From: Phoebastria nigripes
Lineage: Eukaryota; Chordata; Aves; Procellariiformes; Diomedeidae
DNA length: 64,000 bases
NCBI GenBank assembly: GCA_035582835.1
Contig: JAYKAV010002779.1
Span: 279,776-343,775, forward strand
Direction of reading: 5' to 3'
The position numbers and the translations under genes are program-made. The notes below the pieces were generated by a model, which made no database searches, was not told the origin of the DNA, and worked only from the letters and a program-made list of their open reading frames with translations. This document shows, one piece after another, positions 25,142 through 38,720 of the stretch; position 1 is the first letter of the stretch; each line of letters opens with the position of its first letter.

Positions 25142-25482
25142 TCTGATACAGCTGCACTGGCTGTAACACTGGGAGGGGAAAAGCTGAGCCTACCACCTGT
25201 GCAGGAGGGGAAATAATAGCTCTATTGAGGCTGCCTTTGCCTTCCTTGCTGTACTGTTCTTAGCTTATTCCTTTAGAAAGGAAAAAGAGAAAAAGCTAGA
25301 AAGTAAGTGCTTTTTCCAGGAGTTGCCCTTTATTTTATTGGACTTCAGATCAGATTTTTTGTTTGGAAATTATGTGTAGATGTAAAACTGGTTTGTCTAT
25401 CAGGATATACGTTTTCTCTCCAGGGGATGTCTGACAATCTGTTAACACAGTGTATAATGGAGAGGGTAGGGGGCAGATCACA
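25142..25482. other. Non-coding DNA, nothing recognised
   Basis: Leads into the palindromic relic. No coding signal was seen. Confidence 0.6.
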
Positions 25483-25568
25483 GGCCAGATTGTTAGCTGG
25501 TATAAAAGAGGTGTTAATGCCATTGACTTTAATAGGGCTACGTCAATATCCACCAGCTTAAGATTCTC
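25483..25568. mobile_element. Relic of an ancient palindromic (MITE-like) element
   Basis: The left arm GGCCAGATTGTTAGCTGGTA and the right arm CCACCAGCTTAAGATTCT are imperfect inverted repeats around the centre CCATTGACTTTAATAGG. Arm pairing runs over most of the 86 bp with several mismatches. It resembles the old amniote palindromes that carry TTAGCTGGT...ACCAGCTNAGGATCT arms and a CATTGACTTCAATGG core. The short ORFs that cross it on both strands are by-products of its symmetry. Confidence 0.7.
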
Positions 25569-28500
25569 TGTGTCACAGCCCATAGACCACTTGCGGCTTG
25601 CAAAGCCTTTGTATTCAGTCCACAAAGGCACTTTTTAATTGTGGCTATACTTGACAGAATCATAAAAATGTACTATTATCAGTTTACCCAGTGATTCTCT
25701 AGCATTCCTAAGGATTAACATCTCTCCTTGGAAGCACACAGAGTTGTGAGAAAACCTTCTCAGCTAAATCCAAGCTGAATTCAGAGGTGACCATTGGAAA
25801 CTTTCATTAAACCANTTATATTGTGATAACTCATTTTGAACCCATGCTGTCTCAAATTATTAGCAAGGAAATTTAGCTGTGAAGATCCCACCTTTGAGTA
25901 AATTAAGAAAATATGTTGATTTTTTTAAAGTAACTTTGTATNTGTAATATATCACCTTATAATTGTTAGACAAAAAAGCAACACAGTTCATGTAAATTTT
26001 GTAATGCTGTTCTGAGGCTGATGTCTTATCTGTTAAGAGTTCCAGCATGAACAAAACTTTGGGGATCCCTCCTCTGTATGCTAATTGTTAAGTAAAGTTC
26101 ATTAAAGCATAGAAAATATCTAACATGGAGTTATTTCTGTGGAATGGAGATTTCCACTGCTTATTTGTGAGAGGAAGATGGCTTTGCTCTCTAGAAATTA
26201 GTAGAAAAAAAACCTGAATATCTTTATGCAACTAGGATTGCAATGGCTTCTCTAGAGTGTGAAAGCATGTCACGTTTGCTTATTCATCCTAAAGCATAGT
26301 AGTCTCAATAATAAGGACTTAAAAGACATAGTACAGGTCTCCTAAGTTCCCTGCACAAGTTCTTCCTCCCCTCCAGATTATAAATCTAAATAATAAAAAA
26401 AATTAAAGAATGCGTATTTTTTTTTTATAAGTAGTTGTGNTTTTTTGTGGCTAAAAGCCTTCAGTGCTTCAAGCTTCATCCTACCACCCCACACCCGGGT
26501 AGTAGTAAAAACTTTTTTCTTCTCCAAATAAAAGCTGTATCTGCATATGTGAAGCTTAGAGAACAGCTGGGCCACTGAGAAAATATCAAATATTGTGCAA
26601 GTTGGCAACATCAAAACTGTTTACATTGGAATAACTTTTCCCCAAGAGGTGGGTGCACTTTGGCAGTTGGTGAAATGATCCCCAGATACCCGTCACTCCC
26701 ATTGCTGTTGAGATGTTAAACTAACAATTACCAAATTCTGGCTCCAGAACATACACATTTCAAAAGCTGACATCAGTGGGGAACAGATAATCCTCTGAAG
26801 GCAGAATGAGTCAATAATTTTGTTGAACAGTCTTAAAGTTGAACAGATTTCTTGGGCAGTATGGCAAAAAAATTAGAATGGCAAAGCTTTACTGTTATTA
26901 ACAACTGTGTTATCCTAACATAATAACTTTCAAAAATAATATAAGGTTATCACAAAACTGCTAAAGCTTCATGCTATTATATTTTCATCAAAGCTTTTTT
27001 TGAAATATCCAGTGTTAACCAAATTGGCTCTAAAGACTACTGTCAATTTTCCTTTCTCTTCTTTTTTTACCTCTAGGGCTCTGCTGATGGAGATATTTCG
27101 ACTTTAACGGTGTGATGTCTAATACACCAGAGAAAAGAGAATCTTCTTGTTTCTCTTTAATATGTGGCTATTGTAAATCATTAATATACATAGCTGTATT
27201 TCTTTCAGAAAATGTCCTCAGTGATAAAACTCAGAGTGAGAATTTAGCAGACTAATCCTAAATTGTCTTCCTGTTCTTTCTTCGTACATGACAGATATTG
27301 ATACCAATTGAGCCAATTTAAGATGATGGTCAGTGAAATTTTANTGCACTTAAAAATTCTTGGGTCTTAACATCAAAAAAACAATAGAAATATCTAGCTG
27401 TAAACTCCAGTGTTAACATAGAATTTCTTCAAATTTTGCTGCTTAATTCAAAACCTTTTTTTTTTTTTTTTGCAGATTCATACTATACTCTCTTCCTCCT
27501 CTACCAGCAGAAAACATTAGCTAATTTAATATTTCAAGAAAGAAACTAAAATCAGTTAAACAAAAGAAGAAAGTTACACGTTAACACACATATAAGATTG
27601 TGCAACAATTTAGAACTTTACATTTCCGGTTTGTTTCACTTTGATTGACCATACAGGTAAGAGAGTTACGAAGACCATCTGGAGCAAAACCTGAATATAA
27701 ATGTTGAGATTTTATTTAAGTTGNTACTCTATTGTAACATGCATATATTTCATTTTTTATGGTCAAAGACAAACAATGGAACCTGTCTCAAGTTGAAAAC
27801 TCAAATAAACACACTCAGAGTTTTGAGTGGAGCCAAATCATTCCCAACACTTACCTAAGAATAGATGCAAAAAATTTACTCCACTTCTCATGTAGAAAAA
27901 AACTTTTTCAATGGAAAATGAAATGCTATCCCATTTTATCCTTTTATCAAACTAGGTAAAAANGAAAGTGGAGTTAACTACGATAACTAATGAACTGTAT
28001 ACTTATAGTTCTTACTTCTTTATGCAATTAAAGTACTAACAGTAACATTAAAGCCTGTTTGAACAAACGCAGAACATGTAATACAAAACAACAAATTTCT
28101 CAGTGGTATTCTAAGTCAAGGTACATCTAAGGAATTCTAATGATGTGTAAGAGAGTATCTGTAAACAAAAAGCAGTAGACTGTGAAAGCTGGCATGACTT
28201 TAAGGAATTTACAACACAGAAAACATTCAAGAAAACCCACANAACAGTTAGTGTTTGAAATCTTTTTTCCCTTCTGTGGTAAAAATGTTCCTAACCAGGT
28301 TCATTTCATAGCTGTATCTGGCTTTTATCATATCTGAGATGATGCAATGGAAAGAAGATTCTAAGCACAAATACTGGGTCAAATTATCTACACAGCTATA
28401 CTTGTGCAATAGTACATGTGTACTTCTCATCTTTCCAGTCTTTTTCACAGATGAAGTTTTTAAGAGGCTTTCTAGCTCAGTTCAGAAATCCTCATCTCAG

Positions 28501-30916
28501 TTTTCCTCTTACAGCTGTTTGGCAATTTGTAATTTACTGGGTAGCTGGATACGTGCAGAAGGACACCATTCCAGAACGCACCGCATTACAACACGGCCTC
28601 ATAATTCCCATTATCTGCACCCTTTCAACTACGCAGTTCACTTACTCCTGTACCAAAGATATATATTTTTTTTTTTTAAGAAAGACTTCTTTTCCTCATT
28701 AATTCTTGCTTGCCTCTTGAGCTAGCACCATTGCTTAAGTGGAATTCTTTTGCCAAAGTCTCCANTTTTTCTCCCTCATGTGAAAAGTCCCACTGTTTTT
28801 TGTGACTTGTGCTTTCTTTCAGTTAATCTTCCTCAACTGCAAGTTTGCACTCTCTGAGGCAAATAATGTCTTGATTTAATGTTAACTACCTGATTAAGTG
28901 GAACAGGTTTTGCTGTTCATAAATGTTTTCAAGATAGCCACTAGCATGTGGCTCTACTGAACACTTTTTATAGAATTTTTTACTGCAAATAGTAAATACA
29001 TGCCTGGAAGGAAAAGAAGCAATATTCTATTCTGATTCTATTCAAACTCTTCGCATATTTAGATGCCTAAAACATCTGATATTTATCTTTCAAGGAAGGT
29101 CACAAGGTCATATTGGAAGTCAGGATATCCAAAACCAAATCAGTGAATTAACCAGTGGTCCAGCATTTTTTTTGTAGCTGAACACCTCAAAACCTTAGTT
29201 TTTCAGTCCTGCATTTATTTCTTTCCAGCCATTTTTTTTTCCTGCGCTGTGCAGTTCTCAGATAGTCATTTTCTTACACAAAGATTATTACTGGATGGCT
29301 TATGGGAATATGTCCTCTCTGTAAATGATACAGTCCCCATGTCCCTGGAATGGAACCAGTGCTGTGGCATCTCTTCTCAGCTTATTGTAATCCCCTGCCT
29401 ATCCTTACATGGGAAATTTCAGAGGGATATGTCAGAGCAGAAATAAGACATTCTCCATATTAATGACCCTTCTTTTACTCAAGTCTTTTAAGCAAGACCG
29501 AAGGATGTAACTTATCTTAAAATTTGCTCCATTTACACCTCTGTCAACTTCTGATAAACCCAAGATTCTGGACAATGGCAACAGAGCTCTGTAAGGGCAT
29601 ATAAAATCAGAAGTGGGACAGCTAAACAGAAAGTACAAAAATCAAAGCTCATTCAAATAGATCGCTCCTGCCTGCGTCCAGCTGGCTGGGTCTTCTCCTT
29701 CCATGAATCACTTTGAAGATGAGGTGATCCTGAAAACTTCTGAGAGAGCTGAGGACCTGCCTCAAAATTAGGAAGAGTGATGGTAAGTCAGTCTAGTGTA
29801 AATAATTTTCAAACCAAAACATTACTGAGGTTCAGAGATGCATTACACTTCATCATTTATGAACTTCACATTTTTTTCTGATGGAGAAGGATAGCTAAAA
29901 AAAGATAAGGAAGCTTGTTGTTGCAAGATTTCCTGCCTGCTTATACAGATCCCTAGGTTTGGTTAACCCACAAAACTGACCCTGAAATAGCCTGAACTCA
30001 GCACAGACCACAGGAGTCAAGGCAGTCACCAGGTTCTGCGTAGCAGAAATTCCACACTTAAGCTGTGCTGTCAGTTAGACAGGTCCCACTGTAATGGTAT
30101 GTCTTCTGTCAAACATTTCTGAATAGACCCTTGTTCCGTTTGATAGTTTCCTGAGGGAGCTTTATCACAGTTCTGATGTATGGTAACCTGATAAGCCTTC
30201 ATTTAGCACCCTTCTATCACTATTTAACCTTAACATGCAACTAGGGACTACCATCAAAATGGCAGGTTTTTTGTGGTGATGGAGTGCTCACCAGTGGTTA
30301 AAGCAGATTAACCAAATGTTTTTGTTACAAAATAGAGTGCACATCCCACAGTCTTGCTAAATCCTTGCTAACAGGAGTTTCATCATCTAAAAGGCTAGCT
30401 GTTCATACATGATAAGGTTTCTAAGAGCATAAGAGTCTCAAAACAAATTCTGTGAGAGAGGCATGTGTAAGGTGTCAGCATTAATGTCAGATAATGCTTT
30501 AACTGAGCTACCTATATTTGTCTCCGGATAGTAAGAAAATTTCTTATTAAAATCATGCTTTAGAAATTCAATTCAGCTATTTTATAGAGGATACAAAAAA
30601 TCAATGTTTCATGTTAGTATATTTATTGTTAATGTTATTTAAATCTAAACCAAAAAAATAAAGGTAACCTTTAACAGATGTAAGAGTATGTATAGCTAAA
30701 AATGTCAGAAAGCTCTTTAGTTGGTTCACAAAATATTGATATCAAAATTTTAAACTATTGAAAAGTTATTAATCTGTCAGTCAACAGTACAGGATCAAAT
30801 GTAAAAAGAATTAAGAAAAAGATGTTTCAGAGAGGCATCAGACTCTGCCTCTTGTCTTTTTTTTCACTAAAAAATACAAAACAACATTCAAGAAATTAAG
30901 TAACTAATTAAATCTC
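25569..30916. other. AT-rich non-coding DNA, 5.3 kb
   Basis: No exon or named repeat was recognised. T runs lie at 27456-27471 and 28666-28677. The first ends in TGCAG and imitates a splice acceptor. The ORFs at 28248-28725 show no family features. Confidence 0.55.
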
Positions 30917-31025
30917 TGTTTACTTATATATAAATAACTGTTTATATATATAAATATAGTACATATATTTATATATATTTTTATATCTATATATAAAAAG
31001 ATCTGTTTACTCTGTTTACTCTGTG
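30917..31025. repeat. AT-rich repeat patch with CTGTTTACT tandem copies
   Basis: Two imperfect copies of CTGTTTAYTTATATATAAATA-like sequence are followed by long TATATAT runs. At 31003-31020 CTGTTTACT is repeated twice and then starts a third time. It is low-complexity and able to form cruciforms. Confidence 0.75.
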
Positions 31026-34000
31026 TTTTGGGGAGTTTTGTTTTTAAAGCTTTCCACTGCTCCAGGTACCTTCTGTATTGACTGCTGCATATACAGCTAG
31101 GTTATGTCATCCTGACATGACATGTGGTGACTAGTACTTTATTCTACACACCATCTGGATTTCACTAAGTCCAGTAAGCATTTTTTGTAACTTCATAATT
31201 AAAAATATAATATTCAATCCTTTACTGAACCTAAAGGAGATGGATCTGTGTTTGTAGGAGAGCCACAGTGAGGTCGATGGGATAAGCAAGGACACAAGAC
31301 TTTGCTTATGCAAAACTTTAGTAATAAAGACTGGCTTCTGTTTCTAGAGTACATGAAATCTAGGTGATATAAGGAACATTTCAATTGTACTTCTGTGCCC
31401 CTACTAATTTAGGCTACTGCTAATAAACAATGTATCATTTTCTGGAGCTAAGGAGGTCTATTCAAGGAGACAAAAAAGTGTGTCAGAATCTAGGAACTTT
31501 CCATGGAGTTCAGTATGGCTTTTGAATTTATAATGTTAAAATAAACAAAATGCTATATACTTTATTATATAGTAGATACTTTATACTGCATATAAATAAC
31601 ACTTATATACATGTGCCCAGATGTATGTTTACATGTGCATTTGTATAGTAACTATATAGGAAATTATTCATTTTCTAATAAATAATGTTACTGTAATTTA
31701 TTTCACATCTTATAAGAAAATAAAAGGTTTTAGTCATTGGCCTTTTAAATCACAGATTTCAACCACAATTTTCAAGACTTTTTTAATTTTAACTCATTTT
31801 TTCAGAATAAAAAAATAAATTAGAAATAGCAAATTGTAGATTGTGATCTAAATCATAACAGGAAAGAGCTATTTTCAGTATCCATGATGTAAGTGTTTAC
31901 TAATATATCCATGCAGCTGGGGGCAAGGATATGAAAAAGGGGATTAAATAAACTACATTTCTAGGACAGTAGCTTGGTCGTGATTCATAGTCATAACAAC
32001 AATTATTTTCTGATCTCAACAGGCTAAGGAAAGAGAGAGTGCCGTTTCTTCAGTTTTGGTGGTGGAGGATAGCAGTAAACTTTTTGAAAGTTGCTATACC
32101 ACTTACACTGTTTTATGTACCCTAAACCACTTTTTGTGAGTAGAGATAAATGGTAACAATGCTACATAATTATATATTTTTGTGATTTTATCTATGGTTA
32201 GCATCTCCTCCCACGCTTTCTCACTGATCAGATACTCCATAGCATCTTCACTCTACATATTTTTGGCAAAAATGATTAGAGCAACTGCTGAGTTGATTGA
32301 GAGCTCTCTCACGGGTTAGTAACCTTTATCTAGTGACATCCTGAAACTGGATAAGGATTACAAAAATCTGTTTAAGTTTTCCTTATGAAAGAACTTATAA
32401 CTATTTTACCTAATATATCAAATTTTGGAACCAGCATCAGCCACTGATGGAACAGACACATTTTACAAGAGTACAGGAGCAGATGCAGGAGTCAAACTGG
32501 GCCAATTTAGAAGAGAATAAACAGCAGGTATTTTTCTTTGAAAACTCTGTTTATTTCCACAGGGAGTCGGGGGAAACAACACAACCCTCTTCTTTTAAGA
32601 AATTAATTTCTAGTATAAGACTTTAAGGATCACATTGTAAATCCCAGTTAATGTAATAGTTTGTGTGTTTTCCAGAACACGTGCACTGTCTGAAACAATA
32701 TATGTGAAATGTCAATGTTTTTTATTTCCCTCAGTACTTCAGGTCTAGAATCTAATAATAAAATGCATAAAAACCACATGAGTTGGAAGAGAAATAATCA
32801 TATTCTTTCATAATCAATGATCTTCACAGTCTGCAACAGGGGGTTTTTTGATTGTCTGCATAGGCCAGTCATAGGACAGTCAGGAATTAAGAAATACTCT
32901 CTTTTTGTTGATTTGGGATTTTTCCCCAAATAGATGATATATGTGGTTCTAATAAATAAAGCCATTGTGAATGGAACAAATCCTGTTGTTTTTATTCTTA
33001 TAACCTATGCTATATATGTAACTGGTTCACCAGACTACATGAGTGTTTGTTCTTATCTGTTATATACTGGTGAAAATGCCTTTGGTGAAAATTTACCTTC
33101 AGGAGTATAAAACCCAGGCACATATGCACAAAGTTATGTGGGAGCTAAAGTATAGATTAGAATTGAACTTGGGGATTGCAACAAAAGTTATTCTATGTTA
33201 AACTGCTTTGCCTGTGCACATGAAGTATACCATCACACGGGTGAAATGTATTAATTTGTCAAACCAAGGTGAATCATTTATGTACCTGAGACAGGAGTTT
33301 GTAAGGCTGATTACTTTAACTCTCATAGAGAAAAAGTTAGAATTAAGATGAATCTCCGTTATTGTAAACTATGTATGGTAAAGCTCAGCAGTGTCTTATT
33401 CTGTTGTTAGTCAGATAAAGTGCTGCCAGCTGTGGCAGCAGTGTGATGGCCACAGTGTGGTTTTGACCTGGCTCATCCCTTTATGAATATAAAATATAAA
33501 AATTTATTTTGTGTGATTTGAATCTAATTATTTGAGAGTTCAGAATACAATGTTTGTTATGAACAAATGTTGTAATATGTTTCAAATATTTCTATGAAGT
33601 TTTGTTAGAAAGGAGAAAAATGTTTTCTATATTTATTGTAACATCGATTCTTTGATGTAGAATTGATTCTTCAGGCTCTGAAACTCCATTATATTTATAA
33701 AAGAAAATATCTATTTTTAAACACTGTTTAATGAGTGAATACAAGGGTTTTTAGCTAACTTCTAAAGTATGATTGCTTTGATCCTTTAGCTACAGTCCTT
33801 TGGAAATGAAAGCTCACACAGAAACACAGGGAAGCATTCAGATTGAAAACCTACTGAGAAATATTAAGGAATAAGAGTTATTCTTTGGCTTCAGGAGACA
33901 TGCCATACCACTTTATGTTAAGACACAGAACACAACCCTGTGTCCCGATTACTCTATTGTAAAGCCAGACTGAGTTCCCTGTGGTCGAAATAGTAAACCT

Positions 34001-37000
34001 ATACCCATATCACTTTAGATGAAACTAGGTTTGCCTTTTTCTGTGAATCCTATTACATTCTAAATGGAAAGTAGAGAGCTTTGTACTCCTATTAAATACT
34101 GTGTCAAGGAGATAATAAACAAGGACATAAAAACTAGAAGTCATCAACTCATAATGCAGCAGAGACCACTGAAAAGTGATTTTCCCTCTTGAGTGACAGT
34201 CACAGCATTTGAGAATTGGTCCAGCGGCTAAACCAAGGAAATCCATCTTCATTTTCCCTTAATTACCTTGAAACCTTATGCAATATCATATGCAATTTAA
34301 TTGGCAGAAAAACCTTCTGGACAATTTTTTGAACCACTTGCTTATTCCCTTGCCCTTGTGGGCAAAGGATTACTCACAGGAAAATTCTCACTTGTTTCAA
34401 TGAAACTAGTCATGATTTAGTGCTATACAATGGAAGTAAGGCATTTTCAGTCTGGTCGTTTGCCATGAAATATTAATACATATGAAAAGCATTGATTGGC
34501 ATTTATATGCTTTTGGAAGTTTGGCCTTTTTAAGTAGGGCTTCTTGTTCATCAAAGCAAAACAGCGGTGCTTGCAGTTCAAAGATTTTACTCATCAAGAA
34601 CTCTAGCAGTCAGTAAGAACTGTAGGTTACGGGAAACCAAAACCAAGAAATCCACGGTCACAATGTCTAAATGAGGTTTGGATGAAATCACTCCCATGAA
34701 TAAGTCTTAAATGCCGTATATGCCTCAAACACTCTTCACAGTTTTGTGATGATGAGATTTATCTTCTGAGCAGGTTCTTGGGGTTGCTACTCATTTGTCG
34801 TACATGACTGATATTATTGCAATTTCTACATGACTAAGGCTGTACAAAACCACTGCATTTTTCCTTTTTTTGCATCTTATGGAAATTAGAGATAAAAGAG
34901 AAGGTTGGAGGAAAAAGGAAAGCAAGAAAATGCTCTTTGAGAAATAAACAACTCCAAGTGGCAAAATAACAATTGTTAAACCACAAACTAAGTAACTATT
35001 ATTTTCTGTCATCTTTATATATGCTAAGTATTACCTTACACATTTCAGATTCACTGAATATAATAAGTATGGCATGTAGGGCTATTTGGCATGACTATGA
35101 ACAGCAGAAATTGCTACTTAAGAGGTTTTAAAAAAAATCAACCATAAGTCTATATCCTGACGTTCATTTATTTATTATAACATTTATTTAATAACTAAAA
35201 ACTAAGAAGACTTTCATACTTGCTATTAATGTAATTTACACTTACAATTTAATATAAGACAAAATATTAAAACAGTTTGCATCCACAAATAGTATATATA
35301 TTTCAAACTCCAAGTTTCCATTCCATAAATTATGCTTCAAATAGGTTAAAGATTCAAAGTTTTGCAGCTATGTCTGATTCTTTCACTTAGCCCTTTAAGA
35401 ACTGAATTAGATAAAACATGTGTGTATTGGAGTTCTTGGTTACTCTTACAGCAGTTTTCATTTACTCTTTTTATCTTTAGTTTGTCTCAGGAATATTTTT
35501 TTCTAGAGATCTCGATTCACTTTCACTTCTCAAACTGTTTTTCTCATACTTGTTTCTTCTTTTCTATTACCTTTTGTGGTTTTGAATGAACAAACCTTTG
35601 AATCTCTTACAAATGACACAGTAAAATGACAAGACTACCATCTGGATTTTTCATTCTCTTTTAGGAAAGGATTGCAGAGGAATTCCTTGATAGTTTGAAG
35701 AACTTCAGTCTTTTATATTCAAAACCATTAACCAAATTACTTATTTCTTCCAGCCATCTCTACAAGTGATTTTTGCTACTTTGAGCCTCATGAGGAAGGC
35801 TGGTTTTGTTTTCTTAGAAGCATGGCTATTCACAGTTTAATTCACAATTGGTAATCAAAATTCCCAGGAAAGAATTCTGAGTATGTTATTCTCCTTTCTA
35901 TCTTTTACTCAAGTTCAGCAAATATTGTTACATAACAATGCGTTAAATAATTACCAAAGTTCACATTCAGAGGTGATCACTGATCAGGACTCCTCCAAAC
36001 GTGTTAGCAATGCTCTAATGGACCTTATACATCTAATGGATATCCTTATACCCGAAGGGGTATGAAGGAGCAAATCTAACTGTTGAGACACCTGCTAGCT
36101 TCTTTGAGGAAAAGTTCTGCCGTGATCTAATATTCATAAGCATGGTGAGCTAGAACAAACAAGGGGAGTTTAAAAGGAATCCAACTAAAGGGTCACTTGC
36201 AATTTCTTGTCTTGCCTATCCAAAGATCTTGAGTAAGAACCAGATCTCTGAAGTGATCTTTCTGTGTTGCGTATTGGTTGCATTAATCATGAATTAGGGG
36301 TTGAACAGAATAGCAAACTTTGAAAATGTGAATGAAGTCACTATTATCACTTTTCTTAAAGAGATGCCACAAATAATGAAATAGAAGTAGAATTTTTTTT
36401 TTTTTCCAGAAAAACATTTTTTCACTAAGAAAATTTCTCTAGAGTAGAAAAAACTACTTAGAATTTGTGTTGGGGAAAAAAAATGAAAACAGATAAATTC
36501 TAAGATTTTTTTTCAGTGTTTTAGAACAAAGTACTGGACTTCAAATTCACATTTCAAATAATGTTTTGGTTAGAAGTGTATTTGCATTTAATTAAAAGCA
36601 TAGATAAATATGCAGGAAAAGAAACCTTCTGGAATTTAAAGCAAGCTGTGTTCCTTTCCCCATTCTTTCATTCAACTGCTAAAAAAATCCCACTTCAGGT
36701 AAAGCCAAAGCATTAATCAGACAGAGTATACTTTTAGTTTGTTATTAATTTTTCCTGCCCATATTGCCTACATTGTGTTTCTTCACATTTATTGTGTATC
36801 TTAGTTTCTCTGGGATACTGTGAAGTCAACATTGCTAACACTGCCTCCAATATATTGACAATACTAACAAAAAACTTTCTGTTCAATGGGATATTTTCTT
36901 AGGGTTATATCTTGGTTGAGAAGTGCATTATTTCAACTTCTCAGTAAAAGGAGAAGGATAAGACAGTTGCTATTTTTAACTTATTTGTTAAGAACTAACA

Positions 37001-38335
37001 GAAAGATGCACTGTGCCTAAAGAAAGTTTGGAAGAAAAAATGCAAACTTGTCTTTAGGAATTGTTCTAAATCTTTCACTGTATTCATAACACAGAAGTCA
37101 CCTATCTATTTGAAATTAAACTGGTGGGGATATTAAGATAAATATTTGACCACTTCTAAGCCAAAAATGAGGAAAGAGTTTAAAATATTCAAAACATTAA
37201 AATTATTCTTAGAGTACAGGTTGTGCATTAAATCACAAATGTATGTCTTTGTCCTCTATGGGATATCATCTGTGGCATTACTATCTGCTATATTTTAAGG
37301 CTTATTTTTCATGTGATGATGGTGCTGCTTTTTTACTCACAATATTCTCAGCTGAATCTTGATGTGATTTTTCTCAATGCACTTTTTGAGCACAAGGGTC
37401 AAATTAGATTTTCAGGTGTCAGCATTATGAATTTTGAGTAATCCTATTCATGTAAAAGTTAGGACAAATTTAGATGGACCTCTGGACCTCACTGGAATGA
37501 GGTAAAACATGACTAAGTGTAGATGTTCTGTAAAATAAGAGGATGTACACTGCTAAATACTGGACACTTGGCTCTCAGTACTGAATAATTATTCTTGCAG
37601 CATGAAAACTGATATAGAACAGTTTTAGATGACAAAAGATGATTATTTTGTCCCTAATTGAAGACTTCATGTCTTGCAACTGACCAAAGTCAAGGAATTC
37701 TACATTTTTTTACCAGGATAATAATTCAAACTTCCTTGATAGGTTTAACATTGCTTTGCCTAATAATTGCAGATAAAACTTAAATAATATATTTATGTCT
37801 CTCTATATGCGTATACATCTATGAGTGTCTGCTTGTGGATGAGAGAGTGAGTTTATGTGAGTGTGTATGTAATCCTGATGGCTAAGATCCAAAATGGAAG
37901 CAAAACCCCATCATTTCCCTATTACCTTTCAGAAATTCAGAGGAGAAGGCAATCCAGACTTTTCTGGATTGTGCTGTGTTATTTTCTGATGGAACTAGAG
38001 GGAGATAAATGGAGAGAAAAAAATGGGCATAGATTTAAAAAAAAAAAAAATGTTTTTCTTGTGTTTATTGTTAGGTTTGAGAGCTATTTCTGTTTAAAAG
38101 GGAGAAGTTTGTAATTGAACAAAAGTCTTGGCCAACGTTCTACAAGTTCATGGCGTGTTTAGGAACATTAAACTTTGACAATAACTTCCAGCATGGGGGT
38201 ACGAAGAGTGGAATTTGTAAAAAAAACTTGGGAATATGCTTATGGTTTTCCCAACAATGTATGAGACAGCAAGAGCTGCTTTAACATTTTCTAAGGTTTT
38301 CCTGCATTTAGTTCTAATCCTTAAACACAGTAATA
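31026..38335. other. AT-rich non-coding DNA, 7.3 kb
   Basis: No gene or named mobile element was recognised. A near-palindrome of forkhead-like words lies at 33547-33573, a T13 run at 36393-36405 and an A14 run at 38037-38050. The segment is typical of a bird intron or gene desert. Confidence 0.55.
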
Positions 38336-38720
38336 AGCAGGGCTAGCCAGTCTGCTGCCATGTACTAGAGCACAGAGGAATGAGGAGCAGCATAAGCTGC
38401 AGTTGTGGGACTGCACAGCTAACAGGAGCAAAGAAAGGCATGAGGTGCAGCTTGTAGAAGATGTATGCAATGTGGCTAAGGGTAGTGGGGGACAGTGTGA
38501 GGTGTGGAGTAAGATCTAGCTAACATGAACAAGGCTAACTAACCAGGAATGGCTGGGGACACAAAGCCTGGCACTGGGGAACGGCTGTGTCATGCAGCAC
38601 GGCATGTGCAAGTGGCTACTGGGACATGGTATGACTCGCAGGAGCTGCTAGCAGGGTCAGCCATTGCCTACAGGTGCAGCTCAGGGGAGCAACATGTGAC
38701 TGTTAGCAGAATTGGCTAAT
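38336..38720. repeat. GC-richer patch with recurring GCTA words, possible degenerate minisatellite
   Basis: About 385 bp are clearly richer in G and C than the flanks and rich in GCAG, GGAGC and GCTGC words. GCTA occurs about eight times (near 38342, 38418, 38475, 38519, 38534, 38616, 38647 and 38715), often as GCTAAC or GCTAGC. Spacing is irregular, so a true tandem unit is not proven. No ORF, CR1 or LTR explains it. Confidence 0.35.

Noticed and set aside
25307..25638. Overlapping ORFs on both strands (84, 93 and 62 codons)
   Set aside because: They cover the palindromic relic, whose symmetry opens frames on both strands.
27456..27475. T16 followed by TGCAG as a splice acceptor
   Set aside because: The downstream sequence reaches a stop quickly and shows no exon features. 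The T run alone explains the match.
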